DNA from: Parvularcula sp039822105
GTDB lineage: Bacteria; Pseudomonadota; Alphaproteobacteria; Caulobacterales; Parvularculaceae
Direction of reading: 5' to 3'
NCBI GenBank assembly: GCA_039822105.1
Contig: JBCBMW010000002.1
Location: 62,001 to 126,000 of the forward strand
Length of the DNA stretch: 64,000 bases
Shown: in pieces, positions 1 to 8,687 of the stretch
Position numbering within the stretch: position 1 is the first letter of the stretch
How the letters are laid out: the number at the start of each line of letters is the position of its first letter
The notes under the pieces: model-generated
What the model was told of the DNA's origin: nothing
Database searches by the model: none
What the model saw: the letters and a program-made list of their open reading frames with translations, nothing else
Position numbers and translations under genes: made by a program

Positions 1-1053
1 TTCGTGCACGTCGATCTTCTGAAACCGGCGGGAGAGCGCGCGGTCCTTCTCGAAATGCTGCTTGTACTCTTTGAAGGTCGTGGAACCCATGCATTTGAGC
101 GTGCCCTGCTGCAGCGCGGGCTTCAGTAGGTTCGACGCATCCATCGCGCCGCCGGAGGTCGCACCGGCGCCGATGATGGTGTGGATCTCATCAATGAAGA
201 GGATCGCGTGGTGGTGGTTCTCACACTCTTTGATGACCGCCTTGAGGCGCTCTTCAAAGTCGCCGCGGTAACGGGTGCCGGCCAGGAGCGCGCCCATGTC
301 GAGGGAGAAGATCGTCGCCTCAGCCAGGACCTCGGGCACCTCCTCATCGACGATCTGACGCGCGAGGCCTTCTGCAATGGCGGTTTTGCCGACGCCGGGG
401 TCACCGACGAAGAGCGGGTTGTTTTTGCGCCGTCTGCAGAGGATTTGGATCGCGCGCTCGACCTCTTTGAGGCGGCCGATGAGCGGATCGACATTCCCTT
501 TGCGCGCCTTGTCATTGAGGTTGACGCAGTAAGCCTCCAGCGCCTCGGGGCCTTGTTTGGTTTGGGTCTCTTCCTCCTCGTCCGCGCCGCGGGGAGTCTT
601 GGGCTGGCTCTGGCCGTTTTTGGCGAGGCCGTGGGAGATGTAGTTGACCGCGTCGTAGCGCGTCATGCCCTGGCTTTGCAGGAAGTACGCGGCGTGGCTC
701 TCACGCTCAGCAAAGATCGCGACGATGATGTTGGCGCCGGTCACTTCTGCGCGGCCGGAGGTCTCCACGTGGATGAGCGCGCGCTGCACGACACGGTGGA
801 AGCTGGTCGTGGGTTTCGCCTCATCGATGTCCTCGACCACGAGATTGGCGAGGTCGTCTTCTATATACTCCGTCAGAGCTTCCCGGAGATCGCCGAGATC
901 CACCGCGCACGCAGCAAGTAGCGCCTTGGCATCAGCATCATCCAGGAGCGCGTAAAGAAGGTGCTCCAGCGTCGCCAATTCCTGACGTCGCTCGGTCGCC
1001 ATGGCGATCGCCTGGTGGATCGCGCGCTCAAGTCCTGATGCAAAACTCGCCAT
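1..1053 (-). CDS. clpA: ATP-dependent Clp protease ATP-binding subunit ClpA (N-terminal 351 residues; 3' end outside the window)
   Basis: Hsp100/AAA+ unfoldase that feeds proteins, including N-end-rule substrates delivered by ClpS, into the ClpP peptidase in the cytoplasm. The reading frame begins MASFASGLERAIHQAI, a typical ClpA/B N-domain, and is open to base 1 with no stop, so it is cut by the window edge. The first AAA+ domain shows Walker A GDPGVGKTA, Walker B ILFIDEIH and the pore-loop region around GTRYRGDFEERLK. The second AAA+ domain and the C-terminus lie outside. It starts 3 bp after the clpS stop in the usual clpS-clpA order, so co-transcription is likely. The acidic linker after the N-domain and the ClpS partner next door distinguish it from ClpB. 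Confidence 0.97.
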   Translation of the reverse strand, partial: MASFASGLERAIHQAIAMATERRQELATLEHLLYALLDDADAKALLAACAVDLGDLREALTEYIEDDLANLVVEDIDEAKPTTSFHRVVQRALIHVETSGRAEVTGANIIVAIFAERESHAAYFLQSQGMTRYDAVNYISHGLAKNGQSQPKTPRGADEEEETQTKQGPEALEAYCVNLNDKARKGNVDPLIGRLKEVERAIQILCRRRKNNPLFVGDPGVGKTAIAEGLARQIVDEEVPEVLAEATIFSLDMGALLAGTRYRGDFEERLKAVIKECENHHHAILFIDEIHTIIGAGATSGGAMDASNLLKPALQQGTLKCMGSTTFKEYKQHFEKDRALSRRFQKIDVHE

Positions 1054-1056
1054 CGG

Positions 1057-1380
1057 CTATTCCTTTTCCATCGTGCACTGAAGAGGGTGCTCATTGCGCC
1101 GCGCAAGTTCAAGGACCTGCGCCACTTTCGTTTCGGCCACCTCAAAGGTGTAGACCCCGCACACGCCCACGCCGTTCTGGTGGACGTGCAGCATGATGCG
1201 GGTCGCGTCCTCGCGACCTTTGTTGAAGACAGCCTCGAGCAGCCACACCACGAACTCCTGCGGGGTGTAGTCGTCGTTCAGAAGCAGGACCTTGTAGAGG
1301 GACGGCCGTTTGGTCTTCGGTGCCGTCTTGGTGATGGTGCCGGTTCCGTAGCCGCTATCGTCGTCGCGCTCTTCGCTCAT
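1057..1380 (-). CDS. clpS: ATP-dependent Clp protease adaptor ClpS
   Basis: Small cytoplasmic adaptor that binds destabilising N-terminal residues and docks on the ClpA N-domain, switching ClpAP to N-degron substrates. The 107-residue product has an unstructured N-terminus followed by the ClpS core. The core shows YKVLLLNDDYTPQEFVV (the DDYTP loop helps form the N-degron pocket) and the helix with HVHQNGVGVCGVYTFEVAE. Length and motifs are standard. It lies immediately upstream of clpA on the same strand, separated by 3 bp. Confidence 0.97.
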   Translation of the reverse strand: MSEERDDDSGYGTGTITKTAPKTKRPSLYKVLLLNDDYTPQEFVVWLLEAVFNKGREDATRIMLHVHQNGVGVCGVYTFEVAETKVAQVLELARRNEHPLQCTMEKE

Positions 1381-1473
1381 TCTGGTCGGTCTGGTCTCGT
1401 CTGCTCGCGGGCCTAGTAAATGGCTCTTCTGCCCGCTTCCGCAACCCTGGGTGCGCGATAGGGAAAAAACGTC

Positions 1474-1860
1474 TCAAGCGTCCGCGTGTTCAAAGGCTTG
1501 TAGAAAGGCCGTTTTGAGTTTCGCCAGCGTGAAAGGCTTGGCGATGACAATGAAATCGTCGGCCGCTTCGCGGGTGAGATGGGAGTACCCACTGGCAAGG
1601 ACCACCGGCGTCCCTGCCCGCTTGAGTTCGCCTGCGAGCGACAAGCTGCTCTCGCCCTGAAGATCGACATCGACAAGCGCCGCATCAAACGAGGGGCCAT
1701 TCACGGCCCGCTCCGCGTCGGCGAGCGTCGCCTCTCGCTCAATCTCTGAGGCGCCCAGCGACCGAAGGAGATCCTCAGCCAACATCGCGATGATGGGCTC
1801 ATCCTCGAGCAGCAAGATCCGCTTCGAAGCAAGGGGCATAGAGGTTCGCAGGCGCTCCAA
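1474..1860 (-). CDS. Single-domain response regulator (REC only)
   Basis: A 128-residue receiver domain with no output domain. The acidic pocket is LLLEDEP, the phospho-acceptor Asp lies in DAALVDVDLQG, and the conserved Lys is in IAKPF near the C-terminus. Stand-alone receivers of this CheY/Cpdr-like size act by protein-protein contact or as phosphate sinks. No kinase is adjacent, so partner and function are unknown. A second Met at codon 8 (MPLASKR, base 1839) is an equally good start. It lies between clpS and a phasin on the same strand but is not obviously co-transcribed with either. Confidence 0.85.
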   Translation of the reverse strand: MERLRTSMPLASKRILLLEDEPIIAMLAEDLLRSLGASEIEREATLADAERAVNGPSFDAALVDVDLQGESSLSLAGELKRAGTPVVLASGYSHLTREAADDFIVIAKPFTLAKLKTAFLQAFEHADA

Positions 1861-1959
1861 TCGATCAACAAGCGGCGTGACCTATCGGCAGTCGTGCCGC
1901 GAAGAAAGTCCGGCAAAGCCCCTACCCACCTCGGGACTCGCCCCAAGCACACCAGCCCA

Positions 1960-1991
1960 AAAGAAAGCCCCGCTGGCAGAACCAGCGGGGC
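1960..1991 (-). terminator. Rho-independent terminator of the phasin gene
   Basis: A perfect 10-bp stem (GCCCCGCTGG at 1967-1976 paired with CCAGCGGGGC at 1982-1991) with a 5-nt loop. On the minus strand it is followed by a U-rich run (TTTCTTTT). It sits 26 bp beyond the phasin stop codon. Confidence 0.9.
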
Positions 1992-2017
1992 CTCTTTATT
2001 CGGTTATGCGTGAGCGC

Positions 2018-2470
2018 TTAGCGCTGCTGCATCAGCTCCACGAGGGCGCTGTAACGCTTCGAAAGCGGCTGAGCAGCGTCCTTGGCAGTCGCGATCATCA
2101 TGTCGCTGACTTTGTTCACCTGGCTGATTTGGGCTTCCATGGTCGAACGGAAGAGCTCGCTTTGAGCTTCAAAGAACTCTTGTGGGGTCTTCGCTTTGGT
2201 CAGGCCTTGGACACGCTCTTGGCTGGCTTCGAGCTGCGTCTTGGCGAAGTCTGCGCTCTCTTGAGCGAGCTTCTCGTAGCCTTTGGCCACGACAGAAGCA
2301 GCCTGCATGACAGCTTCGGTGTTCTCTTGAGCGAAAGTGCCCATCTGGCTCATGCCTTTGGTCATACGCTCAACACCTTCGTTGATGGTGGTTTGGGCCG
2401 TGTTGGCTGCGGTGAAGACCGACTCGGTGGCGGCTTCTTCAGTGGCTTTCGTTTTGCGCGTTGCGCTCAT
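2018..2470 (-). CDS. Phasin family protein (polyhydroxyalkanoate granule-associated)
   Basis: A 150-residue, largely helical, Ala/Gln/Glu-rich protein of the phasin_2 type. Amphipathic stretches run from about residue 25 to 140, including KAKTPQEFFEAQSELFRSTME, the region that best matches the family. Phasins coat polyhydroxyalkanoate granules and limit their coalescence. There are no membrane segments or signal peptide. The gene is monocistronic, with its own strong terminator, and is divergent from the downstream D,D-carboxypeptidase gene. No PHA synthase is in the window, so the granule role rests on family resemblance. Confidence 0.88.
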   Translation of the reverse strand: MSATRKTKATEEAATESVFTAANTAQTTINEGVERMTKGMSQMGTFAQENTEAVMQAASVVAKGYEKLAQESADFAKTQLEASQERVQGLTKAKTPQEFFEAQSELFRSTMEAQISQVNKVSDMMIATAKDAAQPLSKRYSALVELMQQR

Positions 2471-2812
2471 GGGTTGTCTCCGGTGTCGTCTGTTTGTTGT
2501 TCTCCCTCAGACCCGCAAACGTCGGAGCCTAAGGCGCGCCAGTTGATGGACCCCCTCCACCACTATTGCTGCGCTGCAACATAGTGATTCGATGAGGGGT
2601 GTCAAGAGGTTTACTGCAGTGCACAAACTCGCTCAGCGTGTGGGCGAGAGCCGTCACCACCCTAAGTTCATGCGGTGGTTTGGCAACTTTTTGGTTAACG
2701 GTTTGGAGAGGTTGCGAGGGCTAACGTCAAGTCTTCAGGTGTCGTGCTTGCAACGTGCGGAACGGGGCTTGCTAGACTAGCTTTTCAATGACTTCGCGAC
2801 GGTGGATGGGCA
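2471..2812. other. Divergent intergenic region between phasin and D,D-carboxypeptidase genes
   Basis: 342 bp with no convincing gene; a 62-codon frame at 2592-2780 has no family resemblance or ribosome-binding site. It must hold the promoters of the two divergent genes. A possible plus-strand element is GGAAC at 2759 followed after 17 bp by CTTT, loosely like alphaproteobacterial stress-sigma promoters, but it is too degenerate to assign. Confidence 0.5.
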
Positions 2813-4084
2813 ATGCGGTCAGCGTGGGTAACTGTTTTGATGGTGATCGTATCGGCAGCCAGCACGGCTTTCGGGACGGCTTCCGCTAACCCTAAATACG
2901 CAGCTTTTGTGATGCATGAGGGCACGGGCGACGTGCTTTTCTCACGCTATGCCGACTCTCGCCGGTATCCCGCGTCGCTGACAAAGATGATGACGCTCTA
3001 TGTCTTGTTCGAAGACATCGAAGCGGGCCGGACCTCCCTCGATGACAAGATCAAGGTATCCAGCCGCGCGGCGAGACAGCCAGCGTCAAAGCTCGGCATC
3101 CGCTCTGGCAGCACCATTAAAGTCGAGACAGCCATCGAAGCGCTGGTCATCAAATCAGCCAACGATGTGGCAACGGCGGTGGCCGAGCACGTCTCGGGCA
3201 CCGAAGTGGCGTTTGCTCGCCGGATGACTCGCACAGCGCGCGACCTTGGCATGCGCTCGACCACCTTCCGGAATGCATCCGGCCTTCCGAACTCTCGCCA
3301 AGTGACAACGGCGCGGGACATGGCCCGGCTTGCGCAGCGTCTTCGGCAAGATTTTCCTCAGTACCAGGATTTCTTCACCCAGCAGAGCTTCCGCTGGAAC
3401 GGCCGGACCTACCGGACCCACAACAAGCTTCTCAACAACTATTCGGGCTCAACGGGCCTCAAGACAGGCTACACCCGGGCGTCGGGCTATAACCTGGCGA
3501 CCACAGCAGAGCGGGATGGTCATCCCCTCGTCGGCGTGGTCCTGGGCGGTCGTTCAGGCGCGACGCGGGACCGCCACATGCGGGATATCTTGACCCGCGC
3601 CTATCGCGCGATTGAACAGCGCCCCTCGCGGATCAAAGTGGCATGGACCCGGCCTCCGGTACCGAAAGGCAAGCCAGGCGGCCGCGCACCTGTGGTTCTT
3701 GCCCGCGCCGATAGCGCACTTCCGTCGAACGATGTGTCCACCGCAGATCTCAACTATCAGGTGCTCGCGCAGAGCGTCGCCGCTCTCGAAGTCGGCTCGC
3801 TGATCGGCGAAGGCGATACGGATCAGCCGGATCCGCGGGACTGGGCTGTCCAGGTCGGTGCTTACCGGCGTCAGGACCAGGCCATGGCGCGACTTGGCGA
3901 TCTCCAGCCCGACTTTGCGGAGTGGATCCCCGGCGCCGAACGGATGATTGTGCCGAACACCAGCCGCGGTCGCACGCTCTACCGGGCCCGGTTCACCGGT
4001 CTTACGGCTGAAGAGGCCGATGACGCCTGCTTCAAACTTCGCCGCGCTGGCGAGGATTGCCTCGCGCTACCGCCCGGCCGCTAA
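2813..4084 (+). CDS. D-alanyl-D-alanine carboxypeptidase (penicillin-binding protein 5/6 family) with C-terminal SPOR domain
   Basis: Periplasmic serine hydrolase that trims the terminal D-Ala from peptidoglycan stem peptides. An N-terminal signal sequence (about residues 1-25, ending near TASA) precedes the S11 peptidase domain. All three catalytic motifs are present: SLTK (Ser55-Lys58), SAN (115-117) and KTG (217-219). A SPOR-like segment from about residue 342 (DWAVQVGAYRRQDQAMARL) should bind denuded septal glycan and direct the enzyme to the division site. This PBP5/6-plus-SPOR layout is common in alphaproteobacteria. Length, 423 residues, is typical. The gene stands alone. Confidence 0.94.
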   Translation: MRSAWVTVLMVIVSAASTAFGTASANPKYAAFVMHEGTGDVLFSRYADSRRYPASLTKMMTLYVLFEDIEAGRTSLDDKIKVSSRAARQPASKLGIRSGSTIKVETAIEALVIKSANDVATAVAEHVSGTEVAFARRMTRTARDLGMRSTTFRNASGLPNSRQVTTARDMARLAQRLRQDFPQYQDFFTQQSFRWNGRTYRTHNKLLNNYSGSTGLKTGYTRASGYNLATTAERDGHPLVGVVLGGRSGATRDRHMRDILTRAYRAIEQRPSRIKVAWTRPPVPKGKPGGRAPVVLARADSALPSNDVSTADLNYQVLAQSVAALEVGSLIGEGDTDQPDPRDWAVQVGAYRRQDQAMARLGDLQPDFAEWIPGAERMIVPNTSRGRTLYRARFTGLTAEEADDACFKLRRAGEDCLALPPGR

Positions 4085-4156
4085 CCAGCCCGTTCGGATT
4101 GCCAACGGCTGACCCCGCCTTTATCGTTTATCGCGAAGGGTTCGGGGATAGAGACC

Positions 4157-4576
4157 GTGCAACAACGACAATTGCCGCTTTGGCGCATCTGGGCGATGCG
4201 GGCGCTCTTTTTCATCACCTTCTTAGGTCTCGCGCCGGCGATGTGGTCCTACATGCTGTCGCCAGGTGAGCTGATTGATGGCGAAGTGGGGGTGGGCGAT
4301 GCGTATCTCACCGCCCTCTCCACGTTAGCGCTTCTCGGGGTTCGCTTTCCGCAGACGATGCTGCCTCTGCTTCTGCTGCAGTTTCTCTATAAGCTTTTGT
4401 GGGTGGGTTTTGTCGGCTGGCCGCTGGCGCAGGCCGGCCAGATCGTCCCGATGGAGGATGACCTCTTCATGGCGATGGCGATCGGCGTCGGGCTCGACCT
4501 GGTGATCATCCCCTGGCCGTTCGTCTTCACCCGGTTCATCCGCAGCGCGTTTGACCTCAAAGGTGGCGGAGTCTGA
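4157..4576 (+). CDS. Small integral membrane protein of unknown function
   Basis: 139 residues, with about four hydrophobic segments (roughly 14-33, 46-62, 68-90 and 104-127). The N-terminus is basic and the C-terminal end short and basic. No catalytic motif or recognisable family. It follows the carboxypeptidase gene by 72 bp on the same strand and may share its transcript. It converges on gapR, whose stop codon abuts its own. Function cannot be inferred. Confidence 0.7.
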   Translation: MQQRQLPLWRIWAMRALFFITFLGLAPAMWSYMLSPGELIDGEVGVGDAYLTALSTLALLGVRFPQTMLPLLLLQFLYKLLWVGFVGWPLAQAGQIVPMEDDLFMAMAIGVGLDLVIIPWPFVFTRFIRSAFDLKGGGV

Positions 4577-4849
4577 TCACCCCTCGCCGATGGCGCTGAG
4601 ATAGAGCTCAAGGAGCGCCTCTTGCTCCTGCCGATCAGCATGGTCCATTTTCCGAAGGCGGACGATTTGGCGCATGACCTTGGTGTCGTAGCCCTCGCCC
4701 TTCGCCTCGGCAAAGACCTCCTTGATGTCGTCCATCACGGCCTTTTTGTCCTCTTCGAGGCGTTCAACCCGTTCGATGAAGAGCTTGAGGCGTTCGCCTG
4801 CCACTGTGCTCGTGCCGCTGGGCTCAAAACTTGCGCTACCGTCCGCCAT
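4577..4849 (-). CDS. gapR: GapR-type nucleoid-associated protein (DUF2312/UPF0335)
   Basis: A 90-residue protein with the hallmark sequence of the alphaproteobacterial DUF2312 family: LKLFIERVERLEEDKKAVM, DDIKEVFAEAKGEGYDTKV and ELYLSAIGEG at the C-terminus. In Caulobacter the family member GapR is an essential tetramer that clamps overtwisted DNA ahead of replication forks and RNA polymerase and stimulates type II topoisomerases. The coiled-coil N-terminal half and the basic RQIVRLRKMDHADR stretch are present. It is convergent with the preceding membrane-protein gene with no spacer. Its presence strongly supports an alphaproteobacterial origin. Confidence 0.93.
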   Translation of the reverse strand: MADGSASFEPSGTSTVAGERLKLFIERVERLEEDKKAVMDDIKEVFAEAKGEGYDTKVMRQIVRLRKMDHADRQEQEALLELYLSAIGEG

Positions 4850-5011
4850 TGCTCGTCTCTCCGTCGGGTGCTGAGCGGGCAGACTTCAGGAGCAAAGCGC
4901 CCATCGGCAAGCAGCTCTTTTCCCCAAGAACACAAGCGTGCGGAAAAGCGCCAAAGAAGCGGATTTCGCCTCTTGCATCCGCGCGCGCCGATGGGCATAC
5001 ACCGCCGCTCA

Positions 5012-5088
5012 GCACCGGTAGCTCAGCTGGATAGAGCACGTGACTACGAATCACGGGGTCGGGAGTTCGAATCTTCCCCGGTGCGCCA
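5012..5088 (+). tRNA. tRNA-Arg (anticodon ACG)
   Basis: 77 nt folding as a full cloverleaf. The acceptor stem GCACCGG/CCGGTGC ends in discriminator G and an encoded CCA. The D-arm holds TAGCTCAGCTGGATAGAGC, the anticodon loop is CTACGAA (anticodon ACG, read as ICG after A34 deamination), and the T-loop is TTCGAAT. It decodes CGU/CGC/CGA Arg codons. Confidence 0.97.
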
Positions 5089-5128
5089 CTTCCCTCACAT
5101 GATCGAACATACTGGCGATACTGGTCGG

Positions 5129-6565
5129 TCAGAGCGTGTTCGTTGAGGCGTGGTCAAGCTCTGCGTAGATTTTGCGTGCGCGTTCGAGAAGAGCATCACT
5201 GATCTCACCGTCTCGATCCGACTGGCGCGGTGACAGGCGGAAATCAGGTTTCGCGCCCGTCGGTACATCGATACGCCTAGCGATCGAGTCCCAATAGTCA
5301 CTCCCCTCAGCGCATAGGCGCTCATAGCTGACGAATTGCGGCGGCGCGGTGAGCTGCTGCGACTGCTCAAGCAGGTATTCGTACACGGTGACCCACTGGT
5401 GAAGCCAGTAATCGAGCGTCTGCGGATCATCCTTTGGGATGTGACCGTTCAACGCGAAAGCTTTGTGGCGTGGGCCAAACTCGTAGTGGCCGAGATAGGT
5501 CATGTAGCGCGGGGTGAAGTCATCGGTGTCTTCCGTAAACCGAAGATGCTGGTTGAGCAGCGACGATGCCTGCGCAACAGGGTCACGGAACGGAATCAAG
5601 ACGGTCGCGTTCGGAAAGGCTTGGCCGAGGCTTGGAAGGCGCAAAATGTTGTTGTTGTTCTTCGCCAGATACCTTTTGCCCGGCGCGTCTTTGATCGCGT
5701 GCCCCACGAAGGACCGGTACTTATCGACAATGTCCGCATCCGGCTGATAGGGTACCAAGCGGTCGATCTTTACGTATTGCTGTTTGGAAAAGGCGAGCCA
5801 GAACGGCTCCTCCAGCGCTTCAGGGCTATCAAAATCGACCAGAATGCTGTCGCCATGGGCGCGTTCTTTTGCGTCCATCTCCTTCTTTTGGTTTTTGTTC
5901 AGTCTACGCCAGAGGTTAGGAGCGAGGACGAAAGGCATATCGCGATAGGTGAGCGACGTGAACGCGCCGCTTTGATAGATCGCGCGCATGAGACTGGTGG
6001 TCCCAGCCCTGGCGAGACCAGAAACAAAAACCGGCGCATGCTCCCGCATGCTTTCCGCGTCCACCTTGGCCATCCGACGCTCGATGCCAAAGAGATATTG
6101 GCCGCGGGTCTGATCAGCCAGGATCACGTCGTGCAGCAATTGTTCGGTCGGCGAATAATCTGAGTTCTTGGGTTTCGCGGCAGCTGGCGCGCCTAACCTC
6201 GAGCGCACCACCGCGTAAGCAACTCCGCCTAGGGTCAACCCAAGAAGCACGGGCCAGGTCATCAAGCCTTCGCCAATCCCCGGCGTCAACCCAAGCTCAT
6301 CTGCGACGATCAAGCCGATGAAAGGTGAGAATGCAGCGATGGTCCAAAACATAACGCTCAGCGAAGCGAAAATGATCTTGCCAGCGTAGTGGGGGACCAC
6401 CAGCTCTTTCCAATGATCCGATATCGCATCATTGGTGATCAGTGACATCACGCGCGTCACGAGCGCCCGGATGCGCGAAGAGGTGCGAAACAGGGGTAGG
6501 CGGATCAAAAGCTCGGCCGTGACGACCAAGCACAACCCATAAACCGCATAATGAGTGATCATCAC
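5129..6565 (-). CDS. Membrane-anchored sulfotransferase family protein
   Basis: 478 residues. Three predicted membrane segments (about 5-22, 64-88 and 103-121) precede a cytosolic sulfotransferase domain. The PAPS 5'-phosphosulfate-binding loop is FVSGLARAGTTSLMRAIYQSG (from about residue 180); RDPVAQASSLLNQH near residue 330 is the likely 3'-phosphate-binding region with its Arg and Ser. It would transfer sulfate from PAPS to a glycan, lipid or other acceptor at the inner membrane. It overlaps the upstream small membrane-protein gene by 4 bp (ATGA), so the two are translationally coupled. The arylsulfotransferase-like gene further upstream suggests a sulfation locus. The acceptor is unknown. 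Confidence 0.88.
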   Translation of the reverse strand: MMITHYAVYGLCLVVTAELLIRLPLFRTSSRIRALVTRVMSLITNDAISDHWKELVVPHYAGKIIFASLSVMFWTIAAFSPFIGLIVADELGLTPGIGEGLMTWPVLLGLTLGGVAYAVVRSRLGAPAAAKPKNSDYSPTEQLLHDVILADQTRGQYLFGIERRMAKVDAESMREHAPVFVSGLARAGTTSLMRAIYQSGAFTSLTYRDMPFVLAPNLWRRLNKNQKKEMDAKERAHGDSILVDFDSPEALEEPFWLAFSKQQYVKIDRLVPYQPDADIVDKYRSFVGHAIKDAPGKRYLAKNNNNILRLPSLGQAFPNATVLIPFRDPVAQASSLLNQHLRFTEDTDDFTPRYMTYLGHYEFGPRHKAFALNGHIPKDDPQTLDYWLHQWVTVYEYLLEQSQQLTAPPQFVSYERLCAEGSDYWDSIARRIDVPTGAKPDFRLSPRQSDRDGEISDALLERARKIYAELDHASTNTL

Positions 6566-6861
6566 CCAGCGTTGGTCGTGCCAGGCGAGACCGCCGCGTC
6601 GTCGGTTTCCGCACCGCTCATCGTCTGGGTCTGAGCCTCGGCTTCAGCAACAGCCTTGGCTTTTCTCTTTTTCATGGCGCGCTTGAGCGGGTAGTGGATC
6701 ACCGCAAAAAGAGCGAGGCCAAACCCAAAGAGAACGCCTAGCACGGTCACCACAACGGCGACGCCAAGGCCGGGACCAACATAAGCGTGAGCAGGTGTGA
6801 GTATCCCTGCAAGCGCCGTCGCCCAAAGGCCCACGGTCACAATCGCCCCTATTCTACCCAT
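6562..6861 (-). CDS. Small membrane protein coupled to the sulfotransferase
   Basis: 99 residues. A signal-peptide-like N-terminus (to about AHA at 24-26) is followed by one strong transmembrane helix (VAVVVTVLGVLFGFGLALFA) and a basic then acidic, Ala-rich cytoplasmic tail. The motif YVGPGLG after the cleavage region resembles short proteins found beside sulfotransferase or exopolysaccharide genes, but I cannot name a family. The ATGA overlap with the sulfotransferase implies co-expression and perhaps complex formation. Confidence 0.72.
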   Translation of the reverse strand: MGRIGAIVTVGLWATALAGILTPAHAYVGPGLGVAVVVTVLGVLFGFGLALFAVIHYPLKRAMKKRKAKAVAEAEAQTQTMSGAETDDAAVSPGTTNAG

Positions 6862-7005
6862 GTTGTCACCTCGATGATGCAGATCCGTCGGGCGCCAAGA
6901 TCGCTAGCGTCCACCACCGGGATAACTAATGAACGAAGTGCTCGCAACCGTTCGTCGGTTTAACCCTAAGACCAAACAGGTGCGTCTCAGGCCGCGCGAG
7001 GACGA

Positions 7006-8427
7006 CTACCGACCACTTTCGCAGCGAAACGCGCCCTCTTCGAAATAGCCTTCCGGGAACCCCGCCAACTCAGAGACCACAAGCCCTCTCGTGGGTGAGA
7101 CTGAGTCACGGTTATAGAGCTGAAACACCGTCTCACCACCAGCTCCTATCTCAAAGGCACGGCCTTGTTGCGGACTGGTGATCCGAGAAAAACCGCTTGG
7201 CAGCGTCTCGTGCTTGCCGCGGATCCGGCTGTAGAATGCGGGATCCTCATAAACAATATCGGTCTCGTAGGTGACAGGGTCGATACTGATGATCTGGCTG
7301 AGATCCCGGTTCATACGGTTGTTGTAGACATAGATCTTGCCATCCGCTGCCCAGTCGGGATCGTGCTGCCGGATGCTCCTACCCACTGACCACCATTTGA
7401 TCTTCGCGGTTTGGGGATCAACGACGTATACAAGGTTATTTGTTCGTGCACTGACAAGAAGATCGCCGATCGCGAACGCTGGGAACGCACCAACCAGGGA
7501 CGCGGGCAAGGGTTCAAGATCGTTGTGGTGGAAAGGGTCATGGAGCCAATCGCCGGGAATGCTTCCCGGATTCGACGACACCTCATTGGCGTGCACTTGC
7601 CGGATCTCAAGGATATCAATTTCGGGATTGGCCGCGATGATGTCGTCCGTGGAGATCGATCGGACAATGTCTCCCGTGGCCACATCGATCTCAACAAAGT
7701 GGTCGAGGGTCAGACTGTCTGCTCTTAGCGACCATACGGTATGACCGCCGACACCCATACTGACCGAGTGATTGTAGCTTCCATCCAAAGACCACAGCAC
7801 TGTTCCGCATGCCGACTGCTTCTCGATAGAAGATCCGCCATCTGACGTATACACCAACGAACCGTCGCTGAGCAGCACGGCCCCATGCGGAAACACAGGG
7901 CGGTCGAGCGCCTCGTTCCGGGTCGCGCCGCCCGGGCCAAGAAACCAAAGGTTCTGGATCGCGTTGTCAGGATCCAAAAGCAGCGCTGCGTTCAGTCGCT
8001 TCCCGCCGATTGAGAACTTACCGATCACGAGGCGCCAAGCTTGGGGGGCACCCGGCGCCGCCCGAAGATAGAGGCCCGCAAGTTCGAAGTCCGAAGCGTT
8101 GCTGGGCGCGGTGTAGCCGGTGAGATCCACCGGCGGCACATCGATCGTGAGGTCCTGGGACAGAGGCACCGAGACCTCAGTGAAGACGTCTTCGACCATG
8201 GCGGGAAACGACGCGATCTGGAAGGCCGCATCGGATATCGGCCCGAGCCGCCCAGCGCCGATCGCCTTGTCGCGCACAGCGGCGCCGAAAACGACAACCG
8301 CGGGAATGGCAAGCAAGAGACCGGTGAGGACGGCCCACATAGGGACTTGCCGATCAAGGAACTCAACGTAGCGCTCGAGAGCCCGCTCAAGTGAATCTTT
8401 GATGCCCAAAGCCAACACCCCGCTCAT
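7006..8427 (-). CDS. Arylsulfotransferase (ASST)-family protein, membrane anchored
   Basis: 473 residues. One N-terminal transmembrane helix (about 28-51) places the remainder in the periplasm as a six-bladed beta-propeller-like domain. It has FPHGAVLLSDGSLVYTSDGG and the His-bearing segments YNHSV, QVHANEV, HHNDLEPL and RQHDPDW, the positions at which ASST enzymes carry catalytic or sulfate-binding His. ASSTs transfer sulfate between phenolic esters without PAPS, through a sulfo-His intermediate. Catalysis here is inferred. Some family members have only structural roles in polysaccharide loci. It lies 144 bp upstream of the small membrane-protein and sulfotransferase genes on the same strand. 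Confidence 0.8.
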   Translation of the reverse strand: MSGVLALGIKDSLERALERYVEFLDRQVPMWAVLTGLLLAIPAVVVFGAAVRDKAIGAGRLGPISDAAFQIASFPAMVEDVFTEVSVPLSQDLTIDVPPVDLTGYTAPSNASDFELAGLYLRAAPGAPQAWRLVIGKFSIGGKRLNAALLLDPDNAIQNLWFLGPGGATRNEALDRPVFPHGAVLLSDGSLVYTSDGGSSIEKQSACGTVLWSLDGSYNHSVSMGVGGHTVWSLRADSLTLDHFVEIDVATGDIVRSISTDDIIAANPEIDILEIRQVHANEVSSNPGSIPGDWLHDPFHHNDLEPLPASLVGAFPAFAIGDLLVSARTNNLVYVVDPQTAKIKWWSVGRSIRQHDPDWAADGKIYVYNNRMNRDLSQIISIDPVTYETDIVYEDPAFYSRIRGKHETLPSGFSRITSPQQGRAFEIGAGGETVFQLYNRDSVSPTRGLVVSELAGFPEGYFEEGAFRCESGR

Positions 8428-8687
8428 GTTTCGGCAACCAACGCGCAGTCACCCGAGTTACATCGAAGCGACAAGAACCAGGTTTAAACGGGTTCCCCGC
8501 TCTCGCCACTCATTTTTCGGGAAGATTGGCGTCTAACAATCGTCACATCGATCCAGCACTACGTCCCGGCCATCAGCTAACTCCTCACTGTACCGATTGA
8601 TGTGGTGTCAGCCAGTCAACAAGCAGGGGAATCCGTCCTCATCCAGGAGGAGCAGCGGGCTAAGGTGGGCGAGCGCCTGTAAGGCCG

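Noticed and set aside
181..921. 246-codon plus-strand frame opposite clpA
   Set aside because: Antisense to a clear ClpA sequence; no ribosome-binding site or family.
2759..2784. GGAAC-N17-CTTT resembling a general-stress (EcfG) promoter before the carboxypeptidase gene
   Set aside because: The -10 part has a mismatch in a 4-base motif and there is no supporting context such as a stress gene.
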